From Ailurus styani (taxonomy: Eukaryota; Chordata; Mammalia; Carnivora; Ailuridae): a stretch of DNA of 64,000 nucleotides. The stretch is from assembly GCA_002007465.1 (NCBI GenBank), contig LNAC01000350.1:1-64000 (forward strand), in the 5' to 3' direction. The notes under the pieces are model-generated. The model was not told the DNA's origin. It saw nothing but the letters and a program-made list of their open reading frames with translations, and ran no database searches. Of the stretch, positions 37,254 through 48,554 are shown in pieces; within the stretch, counting starts at the first letter, position 1; the number at the start of each line of letters is the position of its first letter. Both the position numbers and the translations under genes were made by a program.

Positions 37254-37916
37254 AACAAGCTCATAGATGCAGAGATCAGATGAGTAGTTGCCAGAGGCAG
37301 GAGGTGGGAGGGTGGTGGTGGAAGAATTTGGTGAAAGGGGTATAAATTTATTTAAAATCATTAACCAAAAGGAAGTTGCAGTTGCCAGATTAGTCAGACA
37401 AAACAGATTTTTAAAATAAAAAGCATTATTAGGGCTAGAAGGAATTTAATTTGCTTAAAATGTATACCAATTCTAATCATATATGCATCTAATAAAATAG
37501 ATTCAAAATGCATAGAACTAGAAGGATAAATCATAAAAAAAAACTTGTATGAGTTATGAATCTCCCTTAGGGGATATTTCAACAAATCTTTCTGTTAAAA
37601 TAAGAGAATAATAGGCACAAAATTCAGAATAAGTGTCNCTTGTATGAGTTATGAATCTCCCTTAGGGGAGATTTCAACAAATCTTTCTGTTAAAATAAGA
37701 GAATAATAGGCACAAAATTCAGAATAAGTGTCTTGGAGTGAGGCAGGAAGATATGATAAAAGAAAAAAATTTATTTTGCTTAATTAGAGCAAACTTAAGA
37801 TCATAAAATCTTAAACTAGGGATGCATTCATATGTATTGATTTGACTATATGTTTTAAAACTTAAATCTGTTATTACATATAATTTTGTATGTACAAATA
37901 TTCCAAAAGTATTTTT
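37254..37916. other. intron f-g, middle part
   Basis: Starts with a short sense L1 3' UTR fragment (about 37255-37350, 'GTAGTTGCCAGAGGCAGG'). The rest is AT-rich. Confidence 0.5.
37543..37733. other. assembly join with duplicated flanks (N at 37638)
   Basis: The 95 bases left of the N ('CTTGTATGAGTTATGAATC' to 'CAGAATAAGTGTC') are repeated right of it with one difference (GGGGATATTT versus GGGGAGATTT). Confidence 0.87.
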
Positions 37917-38118
37917 GTTTTTTAAGAGTTATTTATTTATTTTAGAGTGAGTGTGTGAGTGGTGGGAGGAGCAGAGGGACAGGGGGAGAGAGAATCCTCA
38001 AGCAAACTCCCTGCAGAGCACGGAGCCCAGTGGGGGCTGGATCCCAGGACCCTGATATCATGACCTGAGCTGAAATCAAGAGTTGGCCACTTAACTGACT
38101 GAACCACCCAGGTGCCCC
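37917..38118 (-). mobile_element. CAN SINE, antisense
   Basis: The complement of tail, GA-rich body and head. The TSD 'CCAAAAGTATTTTT' is at 37903-37916 and, with one change, at 38119-38132. Confidence 0.95.
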
Positions 38119-38247
38119 CCAAAAGCATTTTTAAGAATACACTGGGAAAGCAGGACCTGAAAGAGATTTGTCTTATATCTCTTTGATAAACAGTGTCCCT
38201 TCTAGTCTAGTCTTGCCTCTCTCCATGGACCTCACTCTCTTACCTTT

Positions 38248-38519
38248 TTTTTTTTCTTAAGATTTTATTTATTCGAGAGAGTGAAAGCAAGAGAGATCAC
38301 AGAGGGAGAGGGAGGAGCAGACTCGCCACTGAGAGGAGAGCCCGATGCAGGGCTGCATCTGGGATCATGACCCAAGCGGAAGGCAGTCGCTTAACTAACT
38401 GAGCCACCTAGGCGCCCCTNGCTGAGAGGAGAGCCCGATGCAGGGCTGCATCCCAGGACTCTGGGATCATGACCCAAGCGGAAGGCAGTCGCTTAACTAA
38501 CTGAGCCACCTAGGCGCCC
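38248..38519 (-). mobile_element. CAN SINE, antisense, with doubled 5' half
   Basis: One SINE insertion: a single TSD 'CTCTCTTACCTTT' brackets the whole block (38235-38247, 38520-38532). Its head half appears twice, either side of the N at 38420. The left copy lacks about 9 bases ('CCAGGACTC'). Confidence 0.9.
38325..38519. other. assembly join with duplicated flanks (N at 38420)
   Basis: 'CTGAGAGGAGAGCCCGATGC' to 'CCTAGGCGCCCCT' occurs on both sides of the N inside one SINE. Confidence 0.85.
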
Positions 38520-38713
38520 CTCTCTTACCTTTATCTAAAAAAGAAACCTGTTAGTTTATAGTTGGGATTTAGAAAGAAGTTTGTCTCATTATTGCTAGAA
38601 CATTTCCAGTGGATCTAATCCAGACTCATTGGTCATAAAAATAAACTCCTTAACTCTTTTTTTTTTTACTCCCACTTTGTCTAGATCATGCAAAAAGTCA
38701 TTATGCAGTCTGA

Positions 38714-38927
38714 TGAACTACTGGGTGGCTCAGTCAGTTAAGCATCTGACTCTTGATTTCAGCTTAGGTCATGATTTCAGGGTTGTGAGATTGAGCCCTG
38801 CATCAGGCTCTCATTCAGCAGTGAGTCTGCTTGGGATTCTCTCTCTCCCTCTGCCCCTCCCTCCACTTCTTCTCTCTCTCCCTCCTTCTCTCTCTCTCTC
38901 TCATAAATAAATAAATCTTAAAAAAAT
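38714..38927 (+). mobile_element. CAN SINE, older subtype, sense
   Basis: The head has 'CTGACTCTTGATTTCAGC' wording typical of an older subtype and a long CT tract. The TSD is 'TCATTATGCAGTCTGA' at 38698-38713 and, with one change, at 38928-38943. Confidence 0.94.
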
Positions 38928-39066
38928 TCATTATACAGTCTGAAATGTACTGTCTTAGGGAAATCTAGTTAGTCCATNCTCTCTCTCTCTCATAAATAAA
39001 TAATTCTTAAAAAAATTCATTATACAGTCTGAAATGTACTGTCTTAGGGAAATCTAGTTAGTCCAT
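38890..39066. other. assembly join with duplicated flanks (N at 38978)
   Basis: The SINE tail, its right TSD and the following unique bases to 'TAGTTAGTCCAT' are present on both sides of the N, with one 1-bp and one 4-bp tail difference. Confidence 0.87.
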
Positions 39067-39809
39067 ATTTACTTTGCCGGGATATGATCTTTGATAAGAA
39101 TATGCATTAGGTAATTCCATCAAGACATGACTTCACCAAAAACATTTTTTAATCCAAAAACATTTTTCAACTTAAATTATTGTTACAAATTTGCTTTTTA
39201 AATTGATTGTATATTTATGTGCTTCAAATTTTAAAAGGTATAAAGTCTATACAGTGAAATTTCCTTCTTATTCTATTCTTTGGTCGGTAAGTTTCCTTCC
39301 CTGAAAGTAAAAAATACATTGCTGTGTATCTTTCCAGAGATACTTTATGTGTATATAAGAAAATATATAAAGATATTCTTATGTGAATTATAGCACACTT
39401 TTAATGTCATTTTGTACCTTGCTTTTTTCACTTATTAAAATAGCTCAGTGATTATTGAATATCAGTATACTTTCAATTCTTTATATGAAAGGCTATTATT
39501 CTACTGTACAAATATACCATAATTTATTTAGCCAGTCCCTGTCGATGGACTTTGAGGTTGTTTCTAGTCAAAAGGACATTTAAAACCAGATGTTGCCATA
39601 GTCAGACAGGCAAATACTGATAATTTTTATTTTGAATATATAGTACATTTAGAATATTAGATCCATATAAAATGTTTACTATGTAAATATGAATCTTGCT
39701 TTTGTAGAAATGACCATGGTATTCAATATCAGGTAATTATGAATAAGTGTATAGCTTATATTTCAGGGAACAGCATTTTACATTAGCCTGTTTTTCTTTT
39801 CTTTTCAAG
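39067..39809. other. intron f-g, right part
   Basis: About 39240-39680 resembles an old antisense L1-like fragment ('ACCATAATTTATTTAGCCAG', 'CGATGGACTTTGAGGTTG'). Otherwise nothing is recognised. Confidence 0.5.
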
Positions 39810-39941
39810 GAATATGGCACTGTTACCAAGAATATAGCAATCTTCAGGGACGGCCAAATTCTCCCTTAACTATATATGACATCGGGATTCAGACTGATAT
39901 AAGCATGTACTTCCAACTGAAACAAACATGGTTCGCATTTA
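39810..39941 (+). CDS. SLC44A5: SLC44A5 exon g
   Basis: The exon is 132 bp, with acceptor 'cttttcaag' and donor 'gtgagt'. It completes Gly199 and encodes residues 200-242, ending with one base of Met243. It starts '[15 protein letters not shown]' and includes 'YDIGIQTD' and 'QTWFAF'. The first two thirds are hydrophilic, a loop between membrane helices; the end enters the next helix. Confidence 0.93.
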
Positions 39942-42900
39942 GTGAGTGGACTTTAAAAACTGGTTTTGTTAAAGTAATAATAATGAAGGAGAATCTTTGT
40001 CTAAAGGAAATCTTGGGTTGGTGACCTGTTAGATACATTTATCACTAATGTCATTAAAGTAAATGTGTCTCTAATCTTTATAGCTACAGTAAATGGCAAA
40101 GTCATTGAGGGGAATTTACTATATAATCTAAGAAAATAGTACTTTACAATGATGTCATGCTATTTGCCTTTACCTTAGAAAGGTTTGAATGAGGATGTTT
40201 ATAGCCATTAACTTGATACCCAAGAAAGGTGTTTTAAAAGGAAAAAAATGTTTGATTATTCAAACTTGTTTTAAAAACAGAAAAAGAAAGAAAAATTTTT
40301 TTCATAACAAGACTTTTAAACTATTATAGGAATTGGAATAATGAGTAATAAAATAAATTTACATTTTTGAAATGTTTATGCAGATTATTGAATTAGTTAA
40401 GGGCAATATTAACAAAAATTTTAAAGCAAGATGATTTCAGAGATAGCTTTAACTTTATATTCCTAAAATGGTTTTATTATAATATTCCTTCCCTTTCATG
40501 TTCTGTGAAGACTTGGTTTTGCCACTTCCCCAGGAGTCATCAGGCTTTCAAGGACATACTCGTGTTATGTAACCTGTGTTCCATTTTAGTTATTTCTACT
40601 ACTAGGATATCCTTCCTGACCAGAATGCAGACCTATTCTATCTAGGACACTGCTTTCCTAGAATCAAGGCATGTGGAGAACAAAACTAACAATGAGTAGC
40701 CTTTTTAGCAATGCTATGAGAGATTTTATTCTATAGGCTCTTGGCAAGCTTGATGACCTAGCCCTGCACAGAAACCCCCCACCAGATTCCTTTTCTCTGC
40801 CACATTTAGTTTTTCTCTTTTCTTGGTAAGTGCTGGATCAAAATGCTACATTCTTGTTTTTTGGCTTCCCACTTCAGCTCACATGCAGATTGGTTCTCTT
40901 CATTTAACAATTTTTTTTTCAAATATGTCACAACAGGATTATTTCATTTGTAGCCATTTCTTTTTAATTATAAAAATCAGGCATCTTGGGACTTGTATCT
41001 TTATCACTTTTCCTGAATTTGAGTGATTCCATACCTTCTCAGCTATCCACTTGTAATGATCTATCATGTCTAAAGATGATGAATCTCATCCATTATGTAT
41101 TGAAACCTCTAGTTTTATTCTCAGGTGGATCTTAATTACAGGTTCTGTGGTCATTTCACTGCTCTCTCTTAAGGGCTTTCAACACAAAAATTATTGACAT
41201 GATCAAATTCCATTACTGGAGAAGTTAAGGGATGTCCTTTGAGGAAAATATAGAATTTGCTTTTATTTTCAAGTCTAGCAATACCAACCTTGCCTCAAAT
41301 GAGCCCCCACTTTCACAACCCATTTATTGGACATTAATTGATTACTTGCTCTGTGATTGGACAAAATTCTAGGTATCAGAGAGAAGGGCATAATGTGAAA
41401 TTATACTCTTGAAGGAAACACTGAAAATAAGCAGAATTATACATATAAAAACTATCATTTTTATGAGTCCTGGATTGTGTTAGGAGATGGTTCTATTCTC
41501 ATTTCTGCTATGAGTTATCCCAGTCTCCTCCTCTGAGAAGTTAGAGTTATACAAGCTTCTCTACAGGGTCTCATAAAATAGATTTCAAACACAAGAAAGG
41601 GATATAATACATAAATTCAAAAGACAATAAAATTTCTCTAATCATTTTGGATATGCAATTTTATAAAGGTATAAGCTTCATATGCAGTGTTGTTCATCAA
41701 TGTAATTTCAGAATATAAAGCCATTCTTGGTGTATCTCATATTCTTAGGTTTGTCCAAAGATAACTATCTTAGCTTAATATTGCTATACCCCATAATTTT
41801 GACCTCAATTTATTGTTTTAAGAAAATCAAATATGCATGACAACATACATAATTTAACTAAAAGAAGACGTGTGTTCTGTGACATCAGAATCTTAGTGGT
41901 GTAATAATCAAATGAAATAACAAGTGCTCTATCACTCAGTGCTCAGACATGAGCAGAATAACTGCCTAAAAAAGGATATAATAGAGCAGATTCTTTCACA
42001 AGTAGGAATTTAACTTTCCATTAAGTTTCTCCTATAATTTCAGATTCTATGATTAGCAGTGCTATATTTCCTTAATTTTAAGATCCAAACTTTTCACTTT
42101 TTGACATATCGGAAGTCAGGATATATCTTATAATCAATGAAATGATATTTAATGAAGGATTTTATTTTTCCTGAAAAGTTATTACTAAATTAAAGACGTG
42201 TCTTAGAGTTGAGGAAATATAGTAATTAGAACCATTTGGCTTAAAGTAAAAAAGAAACTAAGGTAGCCAAAAAGAAAAGAAAATTGGAGCAAGCTGGGGG
42301 CAAGGCATTGGTACTTATTACAAGAATATGGAAGTGTCTCACTGAAGTCAAAAAAGCAGAAAAGCAGCTGGATTTTCAAGTGTACTCAGATCCAGCAAAC
42401 AGAAAGCCAAAAGAACTCAAGATTGCCTCTCTGCTGTGTTTCTTTAATATGCATACACTTTATTCTTTCTTTGAAAATTCATTTATTTCACATAAAGTTG
42501 ACACTGTTCATTAAATGTGTATAACTTGAAGTTCAAGAGGTCCATAATCTTCAATTCAAAACTGAAGTAGATTCCCTTAGTTCTAATCCTGAGACTTTTA
42601 TTAGACAGCTAGGGTTGGGTTTACATCCTGATTCCATCAGTGGTAGCCATGATGGGTAGAGTCACAAAATAAAAATGTGGCAGCCAAGAGCCTGCCCTGT
42701 CAGTCAGCAAGGTCAATTTATGAAGAGATATTGTGAACAGAACAGTTCAAAAAGTTTCTTCCGTAATGATTCTCTTACTCAATGAAGTGAAAGTGAAAAC
42801 ATCTGAAATAGAGCTGCCTACAGCAGTCCTTCCTTCTCTCATTTCTACAAATGGTGTGAGATGTTTCTGATAAAATGAAGCCTGACCTGTTGAGTTTCTC

Positions 42901-43111
42901 AAACTCCAGCTAAATGTTTTAATCTAGATTTCTTGGAGGTTTTGAAAGTGAATTTCTAAGATTAGCATTTTGGGTGAGGTAGCACTGCTTAAATTATGGA
43001 GTGTCAGAATGGGCAGAAAAAGTCATGAAACTCAGTCCTGAACTTTTGCAGAGAAAGTTTGCTTTTTGGGTTGATTTGTATCACACACTAATTTTTTTTT
43101 CCTGTTTAAAG
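39942..43111. other. intron g-h
   Basis: 3.2 kb of AT-rich sequence in which I recognise no transposon, RNA or exon. Confidence 0.55.
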
Positions 43112-43211
43112 TGATAATACTCTGCCTTCTTGAAGTGTTTATCATCCTCATGCTGATCTTCCTCAGGGAACGAATCTGCATCTCCATTGCCCTGCTGAAG
43201 GAAGGGAGCAA
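43112..43211 (+). CDS. SLC44A5: SLC44A5 exon h
   Basis: The exon is 100 bp, with acceptor 'cctgtttaaag' and donor 'gtaagg'. It encodes residues 243-275 and two bases of Lys276. It contains a strongly hydrophobic helix (about 238-262) ending at 'FLRERI', followed by the family-typical 'ALLKEGSK' cytosolic turn. Confidence 0.94.
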
Positions 43212-45332
43212 GTAAGGCCCTTACTTGGGGAAAGTAAACAAGAAATTCACATAACATATACCAGTCATTCAAATCAGTCACTGCCTAGTGTGTAGATACC
43301 CTCAGATGACTCCCCCTTTAAAACTTGTTAAAGAAATCTGCTTTCCATTCAAGAAGACTGAAGTTCAGACTTTGCCACTTATTAGAAAAGTCATTCTAAC
43401 AATCCTTCAGTATCCCCAAACCTCAAGTACCATAGGATGAACTAAGGCTAAAACATGTGTAAGTGTACATATTAGCACTTTTTGAACACCAAATGTATGT
43501 TAGGATAATGTGTGGAAGTAAGTGATAAAGTGCTATATAAAAGTAATTTGTATTATATATTGTATGATTCCCCTGCTGAATCATATGTTAATAGTGATGG
43601 TTGAGATCATTTGTAAAATTTTAAATCACCATAATTCTATAAAGTCAATTATTTGCTATTACCATTTCTGTATGAGTGGCAAAATTTGCTAACAGACAGA
43701 ATAATTGATTCTAGGAGCACCAGACTATACATTTTGTATCTACAGCTCCTAATTCAGAACACTTTATACCCAGAATCTTTTTTTGTTAAAAAATGCTATA
43801 AAATAAACACTAAAATTCATGCTGGGAGATAATGATACCTACAGGTTCTAAACTATTCCAAAGGTCCATTGATAATAATACTTTAAACTTCTGAATAATG
43901 CATGGAAGAAACAAAAAGCATTACTATAAAGCCAACAGACCATGCATTCTATTTACAATGATGAAAAACTAAGTTATTAATGACCAAAGACCAAATTATT
44001 TTCAATAGTTTGTAAGGACTATTTCAACAAAATTGTCATCTATAATAATAAGAGTGCCACTTGAATCCAATGGTTTAAATAGTTAACAAGCAGTTTGTTA
44101 AATTCTCTCTCCTTCCCATAACTGAAACCCTATCATTAGCCACTGAAAAGTCCTCTGATTTGCTGGGTTTACTTCTTAAATAATATGATACCGTACAGTT
44201 CACTGTAAGTTGCCCACTGTTGTGCGTGTGTGTGTGTGTGTGTAAAAGGGCCAATACAACTGTGACAAGTTAATAATTTTTTTCAAGGGAAAGTAGAGCT
44301 AGAATAAATTGGTGTGAGAATATAGGGTAAACATAGAGATGCTCAATGTTTCACTTAATAGCAATATCTGGAGAAAGGAGAGAACTTAGCTCAAATAGTG
44401 AGGTGAATGAGGTAACAGATGCAAAAGGCATCTAAAATATGCCAATGCATTGCATTAGAACTGGAAATAGTTGCATCATAGTTCTCGGTGGCTATATCAA
44501 ACAGTATTGGGCCTCCAGTGTCATATGCTGAAAAGATTATTCAAAAGTAGGAACAGGGGAACTAGGATGGTGAACATTTCAGATTCCACGACTTATGAGG
44601 AAATGTTAAAGGGATGATTACACTGGGGTATTAAAAAATAAGGAGTTCCTTGAAGGGTTGCTATATGGAAAAGTGATCATTTCTTCTCTAAAAGGTAGTG
44701 GATATGAGTAACAGGCTAGCAGATAAGGAAGAAGTTTCTAATATTTTGGTTGTTAAGAGAATAGAATAAGTACTGTCATACAAAAGTAAGTTTTTATCAC
44801 TCTATATGGTCACCAGAAACTAATAAACATTTTAAAAATAGTAGAGAAGGGATTCCTGAATTAGGAAGGGATTCTCACATTTGGTCAGATGATCTCAAGA
44901 TCTTCTCCAATTTTGAGAGTCTAAGAATCTAAACAAAAGGAAGAACTATGATTATAATGTATCAAATCTTTATGAGCCATACAGAAATAACCAAAGAGGG
45001 GAATATTTAGGGCATCAAATCTTTGAGTCATACAGAAACTTGGGGGAACTTTGGGGAACTTTTGACAGGAATCAAATATGAATAATAAAAGAAGGCTTCT
45101 AATTACTAAAAACAAATGAGTAACATTTAAGTAAAGTTTAAAAGCCAATTAAAAGTTTAAAAGTTTTAAAGAAAATGCCAGAATGATCAACAGAAAAAGA
45201 GTCAGTGGTTATTACCACCATTCTTAGAATGGATTCAGTTTAAAGATTATTTCTAGTTTTAATAGGTAAAGATTTAATTGAAAAATTATATCTCTGGATC
45301 ATTTTGAATTTCAACTATTTGCTTTATTTCAG
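43212..45332. other. intron h-i
   Basis: AT-rich. It contains a (TG)n run at about 44225-44243 and a weak local duplication near 44960-45035 ('ATCAAATCTTT...CATACAGAAA' twice). No exon. Confidence 0.55.
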
Positions 45333-45425
45333 AGCCATTGGATACCTCCCTACTACATTAATTTATCCAGTTTTAACTTTCATTTTCCTCTCCATCTGTA
45401 TTGCCTACTGGGCAGTGACAGCAAT
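45333..45425 (+). CDS. SLC44A5: SLC44A5 exon i
   Basis: The exon is 93 bp, with acceptor 'tttatttcag' and donor 'gtatcc'. It completes Lys276, encodes '[20 protein letters not shown]' and on to residue 306, and ends with two bases of Ile307. It forms one membrane helix at about 281-303. The donor departs from the usual GTRAGT. I chose it because it alone restores the conserved reading into exon j, where the family shows 'A-[VI]-[FY]-L' across the junction. The open frame that reads through this donor is intronic. Confidence 0.88.
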
Positions 45426-45882
45426 GTATCCTTTGGTAATTGACATCTTTAAACCCCAAGTCCACACTACTATTCAAGAACCAGGAGTTTGTGTCCAGTG
45501 CTTTTCATCCTAGGAAGACTAGGAACATCCTAAATGTTTTTTGTTTTTCCTTTTTTTTGCTAAGCTCTAAAAAAACTATGTCTACTTATTGAATTTCTCC
45601 CCCAGATAGGTCGTGCGGTAGATTTTGTTTTGTCTTCACATATGGTGCTTCTTCTTGGCAATAACCTAAGAAAATTCCTTTGTATTCTACTGTGAAAGGG
45701 CCACTCAGTGTAGCTGACCCATATTCTATTATTCCAGGTCTGAAAAAAAATGTGTGAATTATTAAAAGATTAGAAGTTTTTTGAAGTTAATCTCTCTGCA
45801 GACTTGAGTTATTTGCATTATTTTCTTGTCCATCTACTTTCCTTCTACCAGCCAATAGTTTTTCCTTAATAGGTTAACTCAG
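45426..45882. other. intron i-j
   Basis: 457 bp without a recognised repeat. Starts with an unusual donor, GTATCC, and ends with two AGs 10 bases apart. Confidence 0.7.
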
Positions 45883-45970
45883 TTACTTGGCTACATCGGG
45901 GGTACCTATATACAAAGTCATATCCCCAGAAAGGAAATGTAAACATGAAAATACAACCTGTGACCCAGAG
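45883..45970 (+). CDS. SLC44A5: SLC44A5 exon j
   Basis: The exon is 88 bp, with acceptor 'gttaactcag' and donor 'gtaagt'. It completes Ile307 and encodes residues 308-336, starting '[13 protein letters not shown]' and ending 'CDPE'. It is an extracellular loop with Cys326, Cys333 and an N-glycosylation motif at Asn330-T-T. Another AG lies 10 bases upstream (45871-45872) behind a better pyrimidine tract. Using that AG shifts the frame and meets a stop within this exon, so the downstream AG is taken as the coding one. Confidence 0.9.
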
Positions 45971-46664
45971 GTAAGTCAAAGAAACTCTCTCTCTCTTTTA
46001 CTTACTTCAATATAGAGCTCTACTACATTTCACCTAGCAGTTGTAAATATCATTCAGAAATAGAGAACTTAATGGGGATCACTGTTAAGAAGGGCAGCGT
46101 GGATCAGGTGTTATCAGGAGAGCACTGAAATGGTGGGCAGAATAGAGAGAAAGCACTATTACTTCCTGAGGAAGAAGCAGGAATGGTTAACAACAACATT
46201 AATAAATGTGAAATTTTAGTGGGTGCAGAGTGGTGAATATATGATAGAAAATGAAATACTTTACAGTGCTCATTAAGGAATAATTTAAAGTGATGGGATA
46301 GAAAATAGGAATAGCAAAGATGTCTGGATGGCTCTGTCGTTAAACATTTGCCTTTGGCTCCGGTCATAATTCCAGGGTTCTGGGATTGAGTTCCTTGTCA
46401 GGCTCCCTGCTCAGCAGGGAGTCTCCTTCTCCCTTTCCATCTGCCCTTCCACCCACTTGTGCTTGTGCTATTTCTCATGCTCACTCACTCTCAAATCTTA
46501 AAAAAACATATATTCAAAAAAAGAAAATAGAGCTAACAGCAGAAGTTAATGGGAAAAGAGGAGGTTATGCAGCTGGGGGTTACAAAAGAAGAGAAGGCAG
46601 GGAAGGTGTTATCTTGGAATGGCATTTCATACTATATTATCTGTATTTTTTTTTCTGAGTACAG
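45971..46664. other. intron j-k
   Basis: 694 bp, of which about 200 is a SINE. Nothing else recognised. Confidence 0.6.
46312..46520 (+). mobile_element. CAN SINE, old, sense
   Basis: A diverged head ('GATGTCTGGATGGCTCTG') is followed by 'GGGTTCTGGGATTGAG' and the usual body. A short imperfect TSD 'AGAAAATAG' flanks it. Confidence 0.88.
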
Positions 46665-46927
46665 ATTTTTAATACAACTGAAATTGCCAAAGCTTGCCCA
46701 GGGGCTCAGTGTAACTTTGCTTTCTATGGTGGAAAGAGCCTGTACCATCAATATGTCCCTACCTTCCAGATGTTCAATCTATTTGTCTTTCTCTGGCTTA
46801 TAAACTTTGTCATTGCACTGGGTCAGTGTGCCCTTGCTGGTGCCTTTGCTTCTTATTACTGGGCCTTGAAAAAACCTGATGACATCCCACCATATCTACT
46901 TTTTACTGCATTTGGACGAGCCATACG
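46665..46927 (+). CDS. SLC44A5: SLC44A5 exon k
   Basis: At 263 bp this is the longest coding exon here, with acceptor 'ctgagtacag' and donor 'gtaagt'. It encodes residues 337-423 and two bases of Arg424. The first part is extracellular, with Asn339-T-T and the '[20 protein letters not shown]' segment. It is followed by a long hydrophobic stretch (about 373-403) holding '[17 protein letters not shown]', and then 'KKPDDIPPY', the conserved SLC44 turn. The 'FGRAI' end leads directly into exon l. Confidence 0.95.
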
Positions 46928-47442
46928 GTAAGTTCCACATTCAATCCTACATCTAACATCCCAGTTTTGTTTAGTGTGCTTATAATTCAGCCTTAAGCTT
47001 ATATAATTCAAGTGACAAAATACAAATGAGGTCAAAGTTATGATTTAAGATTCATGGATGTCCATTGGCTATGTCTGGTTTTATAGCCACAGTTTTATAA
47101 TCCCTACCCAGGCCAACATTCTTCTAAAAGCCATAAGTTGCTGAAGACAATTAGTAAGGGAGGGCACCAAAATAAAAATTAAGAATTAACTTGGCTCTGT
47201 CTCTCCATTGCTTAGCCCAAACATTGTATTTTATGATGACAGGCTATTGGTATTATTTTTGTAGATGAAAGGCAATATAGATTTAAAATCCTCTAAGAAG
47301 ACCTTTATCAACCTGAATAAGAAAGTGTAATAAACTCTTTCTTATCCTTCTGCAGATCCTTTTTACCTATTAAAATTATTTAGCATTCTTTTAGTTAGTA
47401 GTAAGATATTTTAACTTTGATTCTCATTTTATCTTTGCTCAG
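46928..47442. other. intron k-l
   Basis: 515 bp, nothing recognised. Confidence 0.6.
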
Positions 47443-47537
47443 ATATCACACAGGATCCCTAGCATTTGGATCTTTAATTCTTGCATTAGTTCAAATGTTT
47501 AAATTCATCCTAGAATACTTGGACCGCCGTCTTAAAG
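47443..47537 (+). CDS. SLC44A5: SLC44A5 exon l
   Basis: The exon is 95 bp, with acceptor 'tttgctcag' and donor 'gtaaaa'. It completes Arg424 and encodes '[19 protein letters not shown]' through residue 455, ending with one base of Glu456. '[10 protein letters not shown]' is the most recognisable motif of the choline-transporter-like family. The helix is followed by 'LEYLDRRLK', a basic cytosolic turn. Confidence 0.95.
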
Positions 47538-47559
47538 GTAAAACTCCAGAATTCATCTT

Positions 47560-47945
47560 TTCTCAGACTTCCTGACTTTTGTAAAAAGAATGGATGAGGG
47601 CAAGGAGTTAAGGGAAATATGATGACTACGAGTTGGACAAGGGTAATAAGGATGGAAGTGGTCAGATTGGGGATGTGTTTGGAAGGAAAAGCCAACAGGA
47701 TTTGCTGAGAGATATGATATGGGACAGGAGAGGATATGAAGAGAAGCAGTGGAGAAGAAAAAAGAGAAAAAGTGTGTGATGCCATTTACTAAGATGTTGA
47801 AACAAGGAGAAGGAAATTTCAAAGAAGAGATGAAAAACTGTATTTTAGGCATGTTAATATTGAAAAGCATGGTGGAGAAATCAGGCAGTTTTAAGTCTGA
47901 AGCTCAGGATGAGTCAGGCTTAAAATATGGGTGTCATCAGCATAA
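47560..47945 (-). mobile_element. LINE-2 fragment, antisense
   Basis: 'GATGGAAGTGGTCAGATTGG', 'GCCAACAGGATTTGCTGAG', 'GGCATGTTAATATTGAAAAG' and 'GGGTGTCATCAGCATA' are the complement of successive L2 ORF2 segments. The minus-strand open frames here are dead L2 coding sequence. Confidence 0.75.
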
Positions 47946-48554
47946 TTCTTTACACACAATGTATAGTTTACAAACTGTACTTTGAATGCACTTTGTTTTA
48001 TTAATTTGTGAAACAGTCTTCAAACAGAGCCAAGTTGAACATTCCCAGTTGCATGATTTTAAAACTTAATATCAAGCTACAGTAATCAAAACAGTGTGGT
48101 GCTAGCATAAGGACAGACACATAGAACTGGAATAGAATAGAGACCCAAAAATTAACCCTCATACATAAGGCCATTCAATGGGGAAAGGACAATTTTCTCA
48201 ACTAACATTACTAGAAAAATGGATATCTACCTGCAAAAGAATGAAGTTGGACCCCTACACAATATACAAGAATTAATTCAAAAAATGGATCAAAGACTTA
48301 AAAGCTAAAATAAAAATAAAACTCTTAGAAGAAAGCATAGGAGGAACCTTCATGGACATTGGATTTGATGAAGATTTATTAGCACAGATAACAAGATAAA
48401 AAACCAGATTAAATAGCCTTTATATAAACACACAAGGTTTGTGTATCAAAGGACACTATTAAGAGAGTAAAAAGACAACCCATAGAATAGGAAAAAATAT
48501 TTGCAAGTCATCTACCAGATAAGCAACTAATATTCAGAGTATATAAAGAGCTTC

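Noticed and set aside
38248..38519. Two adjacent SINE heads taken as two insertions
   Set aside because: Only one TSD brackets the block and the second head follows an N; this is an assembly duplication.
45304..45513. Single-exon reading continuing past 45425
   Set aside because: The frame runs through the exon i donor into intron; the family sequence resumes only in exon j.
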